Source of the DNA: Prorocentrum cordatum
Taxonomy: Eukaryota > Sar > Dinophyceae > Prorocentrales > Prorocentraceae
Length of the DNA: 62,000 bases
Direction of reading: 5' to 3'
NCBI GenBank assembly: GCA_963575745.1
Contig: CAUYUJ010016910.1
Coordinates: forward strand, 80,001 to 142,000
Below the pieces are notes generated by a model, which had not been told where the DNA came from, made no database searches, and worked only from the letters and a program-made list of their open reading frames with translations. This document shows positions 1 to 11,653 of this stretch, in pieces. The position numbers and the translations under genes were made by a program. Position 1 is the first letter of the stretch; every line of letters begins with the position of its first letter.

Positions 1-394
1 CCGAAAGATCGTTCCAAGACGCCAAAGATGGCCTCCAGACGGCCGTAGCGCCAAGAAACCGCGGGGAGACTCAGGAGACCCTCCAAGGGTTTGAACAAGC
101 AAAAACCTCCCAGGCATTCGTCACCCCAGGGCCTCCTGGAACGCCCCGGCGCCCAATGAATTGGCGAGCTAAAAACGTGCGCCGAGCCAAAGCGGAGGCG
201 CAACTTTGAGAAAATTTCGCTCGGCGCCCACGCGAGAAGGTCATTTCATTCACTTCGAGCGGGGGGGGGTGTGCCGCGCCCAATTCTTGCCATGCACTTT
301 TGCGGGGTGGACGACAAGAACAGCTATGTGGGCAAGCGAAAATCAGCATGGCATTGCTTCTGACAAGTTAGGTGGCCCCTTCCGCCTTGGGGTT
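1..394. other. Unassigned GC-rich DNA
   Basis: No gene recognised. The first 70 bases contain the CCAAGA/GGCCCC-type wording that recurs as short imperfect repeats near 5.98-6.12 kb and 41.46-41.65 kb. The remainder is unique as far as I can see. Confidence 0.5.
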
Positions 395-624
395 GCCCCA
401 GAAGTCCGCGCGCGATGTGCGCCGCGCCCCATTCCTGCCACGCATTTCGCATCGTCGACGACAAGACAGGCCATGATGAAAGGAAAAACGGCAACCCTGT
501 ATTGTTACCTAACAGCGAAGACTGATAGGTTTCTAGTAGTGTCAAAAGAGGTCACAGATCACTCCACAGGGGGGTCCGGGCAGGTGTTGGGAGTTGCCGG
601 GCGGGCCTGTGCCGAGCTCGTTTT

Positions 625-1230
625 TCACCAACAGTCACACACTTCGTGCTCTTCGAGTTCCCAGAACTCCATTCCCAGGCTCATTCTGAAGGGCCGGATG
701 CAACAGTCACACACTTCGTGCTCTTCGAGATCCCAGAACGCCATTCCCGGGCCACCTTTAGAATAACCGGATGCAACAGTCACACACTTCGTGCTCTTCG
801 AGATCCCAGAACGCCATTCCCGGGCCACATTTAGAATAACCGGATGCAACGGTCACACACTTCGTGCTCTTCGAGTTCCCAGAATTCCACTCCCGGGCCA
901 CATTTTGGATGCCCGGAGCCAACTGTAGGCCACTTCGTGCTCTTCGAGTTCCCAGAATTCCACTCCCGGAACTCCACTCCCGGCCACATTTTGGATGCCC
1001 GGAGCCAACTGTAGGCCACTTCGTGCTCCTTCGATTTCCCAGAAAACTTCATGTCCCGGCCACATTTTGAGGCCCGGGATCCAACTGTAAAAGGCCACTG
1101 GTCGTGCTCTTCGAGTTACCAGAAAGCCCCTTCCATTCCCGGGCCACATTTTGACTGCCCGTAGCCCACTGTAGGCAACTTCGTGCTCTTCGACTTCCCA
1201 GAACTCCCACTCCTGGGCCACATTTTCAGC
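625..1230. repeat. ~71-75-bp tandem minisatellite, copy 1
   Basis: About eight imperfect units built on CACTTCGTGCTCTTCGAG, then CCCAGAACTCCATTCCCGGG and CCACATTTTG. Same family as the array at 2770-3270. The open frames through it are by-products of the repeat. Confidence 0.9.
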
Positions 1231-2040
1231 AGGGGCAAGAGCACGACGAGGAGGAGGACGAGCAAGACCAGGAGGACGAGGACGAGCAGGAGCAGGACGA
1301 GGAGCAGGAGGAGCAGGAGAAGAAGGACGAGCAGGAGGAGGAGGAGGAGGACGAGCAGGAGGAGGAGGACGACCAGGAGGAGGAGGACGACCAGGAAGAG
1401 GAGGACGACCAGGAAGAGGAGGAGGAGGAGGAGGAGGAGGGGAGGGGGAGGAGTACCAGGAGGAGGAGGAGGAGGAGGAGGAGGAGGAGGAGGAGGAGGA
1501 GGAGGAAGAGGAGGAGGAGGAGGAGGAGGACGAGGACGAGGAGGAGGAGGAGGAGGGGGGGGGAGAGTACCAGGAGGAGGAGAACGAGGACCACCAGGAG
1601 GAGGAGGAGGAGGAGGAGGAGGAGGAGGAGGAGGAGGAGGAGGAGGAGAGAACACCAGGAGGAGGAGGACGAGCAAGACGAGGAGGACGAGAACGAGGAC
1701 GACCAGGAAGAGGAGGAGGAGGAGGAGGAGGGGAGGGGGAGGACTACCAGGAGGAGGAGGAGGAGGAGGAGGAAGAGGAGGAGGAGGACGAGGAGGAGGA
1801 GGAGGAGGAGGAGGAGGACGAGGAGGAGGAGGGGGGGAGAGCACCAGGAGGAGGAGAACGAGGACCACCAGGAGGAGGAGGAGGAGGAGGAGGAGGAGGA
1901 GGAGGAGGAGAGAGCACCAGGAGGAGGAGGACGAGCAAGACGAGGAGGACGAGAACGAGGACGAGCAGGAGGAAGAGGAGGAGGAGGAGGAGGAGGAGGA
2001 GGAGCAGGAGAAAGAGGAGGAGGAGGAGGAGGAGGCAGGC
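1231..2040. repeat. Long GGA/GAC-type purine triplet tract
   Basis: About 800 bases of nearly pure GGA/GAG/ACG triplets on the plus strand. Translations are poly-Gly/Arg/Glu on the plus strand and poly-Pro/Leu/Ser on the minus strand and are not considered proteins. Confidence 0.95.
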
Positions 2041-2225
2041 TGAGGCTGAGGCTGTGACTGCGACTGCCGTTGCCGCTGCGACTGTCATCGCGAATGCGAC
2101 TACGACTGCGAGAACAGCAGAATTCGACAACTGGATTTTCATCTGAATCTTAAGGGGAATGCTTTCAGATATGCTTCTACACATCGCTGTTAGGTTGCTT
2201 TGCCGGGATAATTTTTTACAGTCAG

Positions 2226-2660
2226 GATGGGAGGGCCCGCAGCCCGCATGGACGTCCGCGCGCGATGCGCGCCGCGTCCCATTCCTGCCACATATTTCGC
2301 ACCGTCGGCGACAAGGCAGGCCATGCTGAGAGGAAAAAACGGAGACTTTGTATTGAATTTTTACAATCAGGATGGGCGGGCCCGGATCGACGGCCGCGCG
2401 CGATGTGCGCCGCGTCCCATATGTGCGCCGCGTCCCACTGCTGCCACATATTTCGCACCGTCGGCGACAAGGCAGGCCATGCTGAGATGAAACAACGAAG
2501 ACGTTGCATTAATATTTTACACTCAAAATAGGCGGGCCCAAATTAACTGCCGCGCGCGATGTGCGCCGCGTCCCATTCCTGCCACGCTTTTCGCATCGCC
2601 GACGACAAGAAAGACGATGTTGAGAAGAAAAACGGCCACTTTGTATTGATTTTTACCTAA
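2226..2660. repeat. ~140-bp repeat, three tandem copies
   Basis: Three units each contain CGCGCGATG(C/T)GCGCCGCG, TTTCGCACCGTCGGCGACAA and a short AT-rich end (TTGTATTGA, TTTTTAC). Unit starts are near 2230, 2375 and 2535. A fourth related unit lies at about 400-520. Confidence 0.85.
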
Positions 2661-2769
2661 CAGCGAAGACTGATAGGTTTCTAGTTGACTCAAAAGAGCT
2701 CACAGATCACTCCACAGGGGGGTCCGGGCAGGCGTTGGGAGTTGCCGGGCGGCAGGGGGCCCCGCTCGT

Positions 2770-3270
2770 TTTTCACCAACAGTCACACACTTCGTGCTCT
2801 TCGAGTTCCCAGAACTCCATTCCCAGGCCACATTCTGGAGGGCCGGATGCAACAGTCACACACTTCGTGCTCTTCGAGTTCCCAGAACTCCATTCCCGGG
2901 CCACATTTTGAATGCCCGGAGCCAACTGTAGGCCACTTCGTGGTCTTCGAGAGAACTCCATTCCCGGGCCACATTTTGGATGCCCGGAGCCAACTGTAGG
3001 CCACTTCGTGCTCTTCGAGTTCCCAGAACTCCATTCCTGGGCATGATTTTGAATGCCCGGAGCCAACTGTAGGCCACTTCGTGGTCTTCGAGTTCCCAGA
3101 ACTCCATTCCTGGGCATGATTTTGAATGCCCGGAGCCAACTGTAGGCCACTTCGTGGTCTTCGAGTTCCCAGAACTCCATTCCTGGGCATGATTTTGAAT
3201 GCCCGGAGCCAACTGTAGGCCACTTCGTGTTCTTCGAGTTCCCAGAATTCCCGGGCCACATTTTGAATGC
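2770..3270. repeat. 73-bp tandem minisatellite, copy 2
   Basis: The anchor CCACTTCGTG recurs at 3001, 3074, 3147 and 3220, an exact 73-bp period, with CCCGGAGCCAACTGTAGG at the unit end. The central units are more homogeneous than those at 625-1230, suggesting recent expansion. Confidence 0.9.
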
Positions 3271-3480
3271 TGAGGCAGGCTGAGGCTGAGGCTGAGGCAG
3301 GCTGATGCTGAGGCAGGCTGAGGCTGAGGCTGAGGCTGATGCAGGCTGAGGCTGAGGCAGCCTGAGGCTGACGCGAGGCTGAAGCAGACTGAGGCTGAGG
3401 CAGACTGAGGCTGAGGCTGAGGCAGGCTGAGGCTGAGGCAGGCTGAGGCTGAGGCTGAGGCAGGCTGAGGCTGAGGCTGT
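3271..3480. repeat. (CTGAGG)n hexanucleotide tract
   Basis: GCTGAGGCTGAGGCAGG-type hexamer repeats. They occupy the position that the GGA tract holds in the first copy of the 2.15-kb duplication. Confidence 0.9.
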
Positions 3481-3657
3481 GTCTGTGACTGCCGTTGCCA
3501 CTGCGACTGTCATCGCGAATGCGACTACGACTGCGAGAACAGCACAATTCTACAACTGGATTCTCATCTGAATCTTAAGGGGAATGCTTCCAGATATGCT
3601 CCTACACATCGCTGTTAGGTTGCTTTGCCGGGATAATTTACAGTCCGGATGGGAGGT

Positions 3658-4239
3658 CCTGGATTGGGCCGCTATCGACCGGAATACGAGGTAGGTGGGG
3701 GTATATTCTAATAAGGAACATGGATGGGGGTGTGGGGGTGTGGGGGTGGGGAGGTGGGGTGGGGGGTGTCGGGGTGGGGGGGGTGGGTGGGGGGGGGGGA
3801 AGGGGGGTGGGGTTTTGCAAGGGTGCGGGGGCGCGGGGGCGCGTGGGTGCGTGTGCGTGTGCGTGTGCCTGTGCGTGTGCGTGTGCGTGTGTGTTCCCCC
3901 CTCCTCGGCCGCCCCCGCTCTCGCCGCCCGGAGGCAGCGGGCGCGCGCGGCGCCAGAGGGCCGCCCACCCGGGGACGAGGGGGCGGGGCACGGGCCCGGG
4001 CAGCCCGAGCTCGGCGGCGAGCGAGGAGGAGGAGGAGGAAAAGGAGGAGGAGGAGGAGGAGGAGGAGGGGGAGGAGGAGGAGGTGGAGGAGGAGGGGGCG
4101 GAGGAGGTGGAGGAGGAGGAGAAGGAGGAGGAGGAGGGACTTCTCAGAAGCCCTCGCGCCTTCTGGGGAGCTTTGTTTCATCCTCGGGGAAAGCTCTTAG
4201 AAACTTCCCAGATGGGTGGGGGGATGTCCGAACCTTCTA
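3658..4239. repeat. G-rich, (GTGTGC)n and GGA low-complexity block
   Basis: 3720-3830 is dominated by GGGGTG runs, 3845-3895 is (GTGTGC)n, and 4020-4140 is GGA/GAG triplets. The intervening 120 bases are GC-rich and unassigned. The G-runs could form quadruplexes, which is an inference. Confidence 0.8.
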
Positions 4240-6727
4240 AGAAGGCCTTCTCCTTCTCACTTGTACCCCTCGCTCGCCGCCGACAAGATGCCCCTGCGCG
4301 TGGGCGGGAGCCCGAAAGGCGCGGGCGACGACGGTCACAGCAGGGCCCAAAGACGTCCCCAAGATGCGCCCACAAGGGCCCCCCAGAGATCCGAGGATGT
4401 GATGTGTTCAATCCACTTCTTATTTTTCTGGATTTCGGCCTACGGGGCACGTTATCGGGCCAGGGGACCATCAAAACTGGATCTGGGACGAAAATCCACC
4501 CCCAGGGAAGGGGCCGGGCCGCGGATTCAAAAATCATGGCGGCGAACGTCTGGGCCCCCAGGACAGCCCCGAAAGGCCAGAATCGTCCTCCAGGCTCCCA
4601 CCCGCGCCCTGGCAAGAAGCCCCCATGCCAGGCAGGAGGACAGGGGCCACCAGCGAGGAGCGCCGACGGCTGCCCACGCCCGCGTCGAGGCGAGGGAATA
4701 GCCTGCGGAGTGGGCGGTGGAAATGCGAAGTACGAAACGAACACGAGTACATTGCCAACATCACGAGGAATCGCACAACTTCCTGACTGCGACCCACCAC
4801 GCGGTGGCCGAAGAAACGGTGTCCTGCCATAGCGCCAGAAGGGCCTCCCCACCCCCAGCTGCTTCGCAGGAGTGCCTGTAAACTTCCTTGGGCCACGTTG
4901 CTCCAGAGGAAACAACAAAACAAATACCGAGACCGCTGCTCTGCAAGTCTCGAAGACTGACAGAACACCCTCCGGCAGAAGTTCTTTAGTGAGAGCTGCC
5001 AGGGGCACTCTCCAACACCACGACCAACCGAATGTATCCGGCGAAGCGCACGTCGATTGGCGAAACCGCCTGGGGACTGCACAGGAAATGCCAATGTCGA
5101 GTGAAGCGTTCTCTGCATTACCAAGGGCCTCTCCTGGGGTGCGACGTGACAGGATTTCGAAGCGGATCCAGCCGCCGAGACGACGGAGGGGCACCGGAAT
5201 CCGCCCCTCCCCTGAGGTGGTCTTCAGGGCATCCCCCTGGGTGGGCGGGCTCTCGAGCGAGAGGAGAGCGACTCCCATCCGGAAGGTCGCCCCCCCCTTG
5301 CACCCCCACCACGGTGCCATGACACGCCGTGCGCTGACCTCGAAATCCCAAAAGACCTCACCGCACGGTCCGTAACCACACTGTCTTTGCATCGTGGAGG
5401 TCCAGGTTGCCCGAAACATCCTCGGAGAGCGACCTGAGGCCCAAAGCCGCGTGGTCACCCCGAATCTCAACTGGCCCACCACACCAGCCCTCCTCCGAAT
5501 GATTGGCTTGTGGGCGTGAGAACTCGGGTCTTTGGCGGCCGTCCGAGGCGATCCGCGCAGCTGCTGGAAGGCACCCCGAGGAAACCCGCAGGCACCGACG
5601 AACACGCCAGAAGACCGACAGAAGTGTGGCCACCGATCTCCGCACCTCCCGGGGGCCCCCGCCACTCTCTCTGGGGAGCCGGGCCGCCGGGGCGCGCCGC
5701 GCGGGGAGCGGTCCTTGCCAGATGGCCACCGCGGCCTCCCATGAGCTCGCCCTCCCGCACGTGCTGGCTCGGGCCGGCCCCCCGGGCGGCCAGGCGGCCG
5801 GACGTGGGCGCAGGCCAACTGCGCACCGATCCTGGCTTGGCCCCATCGGCGTCGGGTCCCAAGATTGGTGTAGGTGTACCGCCGCCGCCGTGGCCCCAAG
5901 AGGCCAACATCATTGATTTTCCTGTCGCTTTTGGAAGATGTCGGCGTTCTCGCCACTTCGGCTTCCAGACGCTCCCAGAGGGCCCTGGAGGCCCGCAAGA
6001 CCGGCCCAAGCTGGCCTCCAAAAAGGCCCCCAAACGGCCCTGAAGGGCCCCAAACGGCAGAAGAGGCGCCCAGAACGGCCCAAGAGGGCCCAAAGACACC
6101 CAAAAAGGGCTCGAGAGAGGGACCACAGACCGAACATCCGAGCCTTCCGCCCCAAGAAGCCCCCAGGAGGCACCAAGCTGCACCCGCCGCCCCTCTGTCC
6201 CCCGGGCAGGCCCACCATTAGGAGTGGTGCCAGCGGTGCGGGTGGTCGCACCTGCACGGCGCTAGGCTGCGAGGAGAGCCCTCTTTCCTCTGCCCCCCTC
6301 TGGCCATCGCTCGAACGTCCATTCCCTGTGCTTTTGTTCGGTTTCGTGCGTGGTTTTTTTTCGCGAAACGATCAAGGGTGCTCCTCGATGGTCCTCGCCG
6401 AAAGAGAAATGCACACGTCCGAGCGATGCCAAGCCCTTCTCCCTCCTCGCTGCCACCTCGCGGACAGGTCTGCCTTCGTGCCTTGCGCCAGGCCTGCGGT
6501 CGGCCCAGCCGAGTGCGTCGGCCCGCCCGCTACGCGCCTGTCGCGGCACCGAGGTGGCAACCGGTCTGGGTTCGGTGGCCCTTCTGGGCCATTGCCCGCC
6601 TGGACTAGCTACTGCTGCTGTCCCTGGCGGCGCTGGGTGTCCTGTTCCAGCAGCCAGGACGTAGGCATCCTGCTGCTGAGCATCTGACGTGTGGGGACTT
6701 GGGGGCTCGCTCGGGGCCGTGCTGGAG
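4240..6727. other. Unassigned GC-rich interval with fortuitous open frames
   Basis: Open frames exist on both strands (the longest is 641 codons, minus, 4178-6103), but none carries a domain or motif I recognise, and overlapping frames are equally open. 5980-6125 is a run of short CCCAAA/GGCCC-type imperfect repeats related to 41.46-41.65 kb. I do not annotate a gene here. Confidence 0.5.
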
Positions 6728-6895
6728 GCCATCGATGAAAAGAGGACGAGGACGATAACCAGCCTCGATCCCATCCCTATCCCTGAGATTGACAAGCTCC
6801 CAGCGATGGCATTCGTAGGGATGCGCCGTCTTAAACCAGACGAGTGGTTGAGATCAGCGCCGCGACCAAGTGATGCCAATCCCAGGGGCAGGGAG
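6728..6895. repeat. Dispersed repeat related to 54.28-54.42 kb
   Basis: Shares ATAACCAGCCTCGA, ATCCCTATCCCT(G/A)AGAT and GACAAGC, then GTGATG(C/T)CAATC about 100 bases later, with 54283-54420. Order and spacing are similar, so this is a diverged ~150-bp dispersed repeat of unknown type. Confidence 0.65.
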
Positions 6896-8240
6896 GCCGA
6901 GGTGAAGCGAGGCCGAGGCGTCTCGGCCGCCAGCCGCCCAGCCACCAGGGGAGGCCGCCCGAGGGACTCAGCGCCGAGTTGCACATGGGCACGTCCGGGC
7001 GCACGAGGGCGGCCTCGGGGCAGCGGGGGTCGTCGTCGTCGTCGGAGAAGGAGGGAGGGGACCTGGGTTGGAGGGTCAGGAGGGGGAGCAGAAGAAGAAC
7101 GCGGGTGAGGCGGTCTCGCTGCAAGCTGGCAGGCCTCCCTCGCCGTCCTCCCTCGCCCCTCGCACCATCCAGGCCTGATGTCTCTCCGGCGGCCCTGCTC
7201 GGCACCCGCACGAGCGCGCGCGGGCGCTGGCTGATTCCACGAGCGAGGCGCCCCTTATCGTATCCATATGTGACGTCATACACAGAATCCCCCGCACTTG
7301 CAGATAAGAGTGAGGGAGCGGCAAGGACGTCGGCAGTCTGCGAGGCTCTGAAGAAGCCCGCCGCAGGCGCCTAATTTTTAAAAGTTATGCAATGAGCCCG
7401 CCGCAAGCGTCGATTTTTCGGGATGGGTCGCGGGTGGGTCACGGGTGGGTCGCGGGCCGGGTCGCGGGTGGGTCGCGGGCTTCGGTGACGTCAAAAGGTG
7501 GATGCGCAGGAGGGGAGGAGGAGGAGAAGCACGAGCAGGAGGCAGAGGGGTGAGAGAGGGGGAGGAGGGGGAGGGAGGGAAGGACGACGACAGAGAGGAG
7601 CTGGGAGTGAAGGAAGATAAAGAGGCGGGAGAGGAGGAGCATCAGCAGCAGAAGGTGGAGGAGGAGAAGGGAGGAGGAGAGGGGAGGAGGACGACGACGA
7701 CGACAACGACAACGAAAACGACTGCGGCAACAATGTCGACGACGGCGGCGGCGACGACGACCGTGAGTCCTTCAGCTGCGACAGCGTGGCCCCGGCGTGC
7801 TCCTTAGGCGTGCGCTCCCGCGCCGCGGGCGCGGAAGCGCGGGGCCAGGCTGCGAGACCGCGAGGAGGCACTTGGCCCACGAAGAACGAAGAGGGATCGG
7901 AAGGGAGGGGAAGGGGGGGGAAGAGCAGCTCGAGATTCGATGCCCAAAGATCGACTTTCAAGGTTCGAGGCCCGGGAAGGGAGGCCTCTCAGAAGGGACC
8001 AGCGCCTCACAAGCAACCCCAAACAGTAGGCCGCTGTACCCTCGATGGTAAGCGTTTCTTTATGTTCGGCGATGACGGGCGTCATGGGGGGAGGGGAGGG
8101 CGGGGGGGGGTATGACGTAACGCCCCGCCCCCCCCCCCGCCGTGTGGTTCCGGCACCACAGCCGCGCCCGCGCGCACGACGCGACGAGCGACAAGCGACA
8201 AGCGACGACGACGACGACGACGACGACGCGAGCAGCATGT
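6896..8240. other. Unassigned, with simple repeats
   Basis: No gene recognised. 7415-7485 holds a (GGGTCGC)n-like G-rich tract, 7495-7680 is purine-rich, 7690-7765 is ACG/AAC triplets, and 8195-8230 is (ACG)n. Protein-like composition is not seen in any frame. Confidence 0.5.
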
Positions 8241-8254
8241 AGGTGGCGATCTGC

Positions 8255-8560
8255 CCCCCCGCGCCTGTGTAGACCACAACGCTCGCGTGCACCACAGCGC
8301 GCGTGTCCACCACAGTGCCTGCGTAAATCGCAACAACCGTGTGCAACGCAGCGCCTGTGTACACTGCAGTGGTTGCGGACACTACAGCGCTGGTGTACAT
8401 GTGCACACCGGAGGCAACCATGTGCAACACAGCGCCTGTGTACACCACAATGCTTGCGTGCATCGCGGCGCCTGTGCACGCCACAGCGCCTGTCTACACC
8501 ACAGCATCCGCGTGCAACGCAACGCTATTGTACACCACAGTGCCTGCGTACATAGGACAA
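8255..8560. repeat. 18-bp minisatellite (ACACCACAGCGCCTGTGT type)
   Basis: About 17 units with an 18-bp period; five consecutive units (8458-8547) each measure exactly 18 bases and share CACAGCGCCTG. Because 18 is a multiple of three, frames stay open as a six-residue repeat (consensus like APVYTT), but no flanking coding context is visible. Confidence 0.85.
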
Positions 8561-8689
8561 GTAGAAAGAGCCTGTACGTCAGGACCTGCTGCGGAAGCGC
8601 CACGCCAGGAAAGTGCTGATAATCGAATGCGACGTTTTTTTCCCTCGTCCTTTCTCCTCCACTTCCACCTCCTCCTCTCCTCCTCCTCC

Positions 8690-8756
8690 TTTTTCTCATC
8701 TCTTCCTCCTCCTCCTCCTCCTCCTCCTCCTCCTCCTCCTCCTCCTCCTCCTCCTT
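8690..8756. repeat. (TCC)n microsatellite
   Basis: TCC/CTC triplets with few interruptions. Confidence 0.95.
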
Positions 8757-8997
8757 ACCCCCTGTCGTGCGGGTTGGCGCTGCAGCGCACGTGCGCAACT
8801 CAGCGTGAACCGCAGAATGTCTATTGTATGGGTCCACTTGGTTCTCGGACGGCCAATTTAGCTGGAGCCCGCCAGACGCAGATGGGAGGAGTTACGGTGA
8901 TGCGGGCGAACTCGGAAGGACTCGTAGATTCCCCTTGCGCTCCCTGGTCCATAAGGATTATGTTCTGGTGTTTTCGGAGGAATCCACAAACGCTACT

Positions 8998-9412
<415 letters not shown>

Positions 9413-9424
9413 CACGTAGTTTCG

Positions 9425-9800
9425 CCGAGCCTGCTTTTTCCGCGTGGTTCGCTTCAGCCGCGGTCCTGTTCCGCCCGGTCCGGGTCGGCCGTGGTGCTGT
9501 TCCGCCCGGTCATCTCCCGCCGGGTCCGTTTCCGACGAAGTCCTGTTGCGCCTGGTCCTGTTCCGCCCAGTCTGGTTTCGTTGAGGCCAGCGCTCAGGCG
9601 GTGGCCGCGGCGCCCCTCGCGCGGCGGAGCCGGGTTTGGGCGGAATTGGTCCTGGGCGGAAAAGGTCCTCGGCGAACTGGTTTTCGGCGGAACCAGTCTT
9701 CGGCGGAACCGGCCTGCGGCGGAACCGGGCCTCGGCGGAACCGGTCGTCGGCGGAATCGGGCGCGGCGGAACCGGCCCTCGGCGGAACCAACGTTATATC
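9425..9800. repeat. GGCGGAACCGG / CCGGTCCTGTTCCGCC short repeats
   Basis: 9450-9570 carries TTCCGCC(C/T)GGTC-type units and 9650-9795 carries the reverse-complementary GGCGGAACCGG units, giving an inverted arrangement of 15-20-bp motifs. Confidence 0.75.
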
Positions 9801-10440
9801 TATGGGGCCACGAAACGTGTGAGAGGTGTGACCACATGGGCGCGGCGGGCGCACGCGAGCGCCGCAGACATAGTAATCTTTGGTGGAGCCCCCTATGAAG
9901 CCACGAAGCGTGTGAGGAGTGTGACCAAGTAGTCGCAGTGGGCGCATCCGAACGCTGGCATTTGCGACTACGGTGAGGCTCCCACTGGGGCCACGAAGCG
10001 TGTAAGAGTGTGCACACCTGGGCGCGGTGGGCGCATGCGAGCGTTGGTATTTGGGTGTTCGGTGGGCTCCCTATGGGGCCACGAAGCGTGAGGGGTGTGC
10101 CGACATGGGCGCGGTGGGCGAGTGCAAGCGCTGGCATTTGGGCCTTCGGTGGAGGCCACATACGGGGCCGCGAAGCGTGTGATGGGGCGTGCCAAACTGA
10201 GCGCGGTGGGCGCATGCGAGCGCTGGCATGGGAGCCTGCGGTGGAGCTCCTATGGGGCCACGAAGAGCGCGCGGGGTGTGCCAAAATGGGCTCGGTGGGC
10301 GCATGCGAGCGCTAGAATTGGGGCACTCGGTGGAGCTCCCTATGATTGAGGCCACGAAGCGTGCGAGGGGTGTGCCAAAATGGGAGCGGTGGGCGCACGC
10401 GAACGCTGGCATTGGGGCCTTTTCCCTGTTGCATCAAAGC
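9801..10440 (+). repeat. 89-bp satellite family, array 1 (diverged)
   Basis: Seven or so units carrying CCTTCGGTGGAGCTCCCTAT, GGGGCCACGAAGCGTGTGAG and GGTGTGCCAAAATGGG, with a GCGGTGGGCGCATGCGAGCG spacer. Same family as 11654-11910, 48890-49570 (inverted) and 50735-51660. Confidence 0.9.
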
Positions 10441-10679
10441 GCGGAGCTCGCTGTGAGCCCCGTCCGCACGAGGCACCGGGGTATGGGGCGTCACCTGGGG
10501 CGCCCCCGCGGGGCACCCTCCTGGCCGCGCCGACCCCAAAAAAAGGACAAGGCCGCCCCTCCCCTGCGTCCCGCCCGCCGCTGGGCTGAGGCTTACGCCT
10601 GCTCGACCGAGCTGCTTAGGTTTGCAACGTCACCAAGGGCGCCCACGCGGGGCACCCTCCTGACCGTGCCGACCCGAAA
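10441..10679. other. Short GC-rich spacer
   Basis: Contains two related segments, each with GGGCGCCC(C/A)CGCGGGGCACC followed by a CCGCGCCGACCC-like string and an A-run (10495-10545 and 10635-10685). No gene assigned. Confidence 0.5.
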
Positions 10680-11551
10680 AAAAAGGGTCAGTCCACCGTG
10701 GCCGCTTTCTCAAGGCCCTGGGCGGGACGCCCTGCACGGCGCTGGCAGGCCTCCAGCTCACGGACTCCAGCATCAGCCGAAGGTTCGCGCTGAGCTGAAG
10801 CTCGTGGCCAAGCGCCTGGCGGAGGAGGCCGTCGGCGAGCTCGAAGCACGCGCCGAAGCCGTCCTCCGAGGCCGCAGCTCCGACAACAGCAGGCGCCGCC
10901 ACGGCACGCGCCGTGTCCAGCTCCGCCGCCGCCTTCGCCCGAACGCGCCGCGGCCCGCGCCGCCGCTGCGCAGAAGCGCAAGCCGGGCCGTCGTTCTCGA
11001 TGTCGCCGCCGAAGTCCAGCGCAGCAGCGGCCTCGCCGCGCTCCAAGGCAAGAGGCCTGTCGAGCGAGGCGGCCGCAACGCCGTCGTCGTCGACGTCGAT
11101 GTCGTCGCGGTCGACGAGGCCGTCGCCCAAAGAGGACCGCGCCAGCAGCCGCCCCTCCAGGCGCCGCGGCGGCACGCGCCGCCGTCTGCGCCGTCCAGGG
11201 AGCTTCCGCGCCATCCCCAGGAACCCCAGCCCCGCCACCGCGAGCGCGCTCGTTTGAGCGCCGAGCTGAGAGCCGCTCGCGCCGACGGCGGCGCCGCTCG
11301 CGCTTCGCCGCCGGCGCTGCCGCGCTCCTCTCATCCTCGTCGTTCGTGTTCGCAACGCCCGCCTCACCAGCGCCATCGCCCGCAGGCCGAGGCCGCGCGA
11401 CCGCGGCGGCCGCCGCGGCCACGACCGCCCGCGCGAGCGCGACTGCGCCGACGGCAGGACGCGGTGCCCCAGCAAGGTGCGCCCCGCGGACCGCTGCTTC
11501 CGCGAAGCTGGTGGCGTCCGCGGCGCGGATGGCTCCTCTAGGCAACGACAT
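10680..11551 (-). CDS. Putative SL-relic-tagged gene, Ala/Arg-rich protein with one membrane segment; frame switch
   Basis: I do not recognise the family. The ATG at 11551 opens about 85 codons (MSLPRGAIRAADATSF, an Ala/Val-rich segment, NTNDEDERS, then Arg-rich). Near 11290 the coding-like frame shifts by one base; beyond it comes a hydrophobic stretch (TSALAVAGLGFLGMA) followed by RKLPGRRRRRR, as in a membrane anchor with a basic stop-transfer, then an acidic segment (DRDDIDVDDDG) and a helical tail (ELADGLLRQALGHEL) to about 10680. The start is chosen because three contiguous DinoSL relics lie 57-102 bases upstream on the same strand. The frame switch may be a sequencing indel, a short intron or decay. 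The opposite strand is also open but lacks the SL context. Coding status is probable; function is unknown. Confidence 0.5.
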
Positions 11552-11607
11552 CCCCGGCCCGGGCCCCCGGAGGAGGCGCGCCGGTGGCGGCGACGGCCGT
11601 GCGGTCG

Positions 11608-11653
11608 CTTGAGCCAGACGGGCTTGAGCCAAAGTAGCTTGAACCAAAATGGC
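11608..11653 (-). other. Three contiguous DinoSL relics
   Basis: Read on the minus strand, the stretch is GCCATTTTGGTTCAAG (11653-11638), CTACTTTGGCTCAAG (11637-11623) and CCCGTCTGGCTCAAG (11622-11608), with no bases between them. The 3' part of the dinoflagellate spliced leader is GCCATTTTGGCTCAAG. Matches are 15/16, 13/15 and 12/15, so similarity falls towards the gene, as expected if the innermost relic is oldest. This is the known signature of mRNAs reverse-transcribed, reinserted and trans-spliced again. Confidence 0.85.

Larger units (their letters stand above)
395..3657. repeat. Diverged direct duplication of a ~2.15-kb segment
   Basis: The stretch 395-640 (GCGCGATGTGCGCCGCG, then a bridge containing CTAACAGCGAAGACTGATAG) is repeated at about 2545-2790. 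The 73-bp array that follows (about 640-1230) is repeated at 2770-3270. The stretch 2041-2225, containing CGAATGCGACTACGACTGCG, is repeated at 3475-3657. The order of blocks is the same in both copies. Between the conserved blocks the simple-sequence core differs: GGA-rich in copy 1 and CTGAGG-rich in copy 2. Confidence 0.8.

Noticed and set aside
1116-2184. Long open frames of poly-Pro/Leu/Ser and poly-Gly/Arg/Glu
   Set aside because: They translate a GGA microsatellite; every frame of such a tract is open.
4178-6103. 641-codon minus-strand open frame
   Set aside because: No recognisable domain, overlapping frames equally open, part of it translates short CCCAAA/GGCCC repeats; judged a by-product of high GC.
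10228-11541. 437-codon plus-strand open frame opposite the SL-tagged gene
   Set aside because: It starts in the satellite, is Arg/Pro-rich shadow-like sequence, and the SL relics are on the minus strand.
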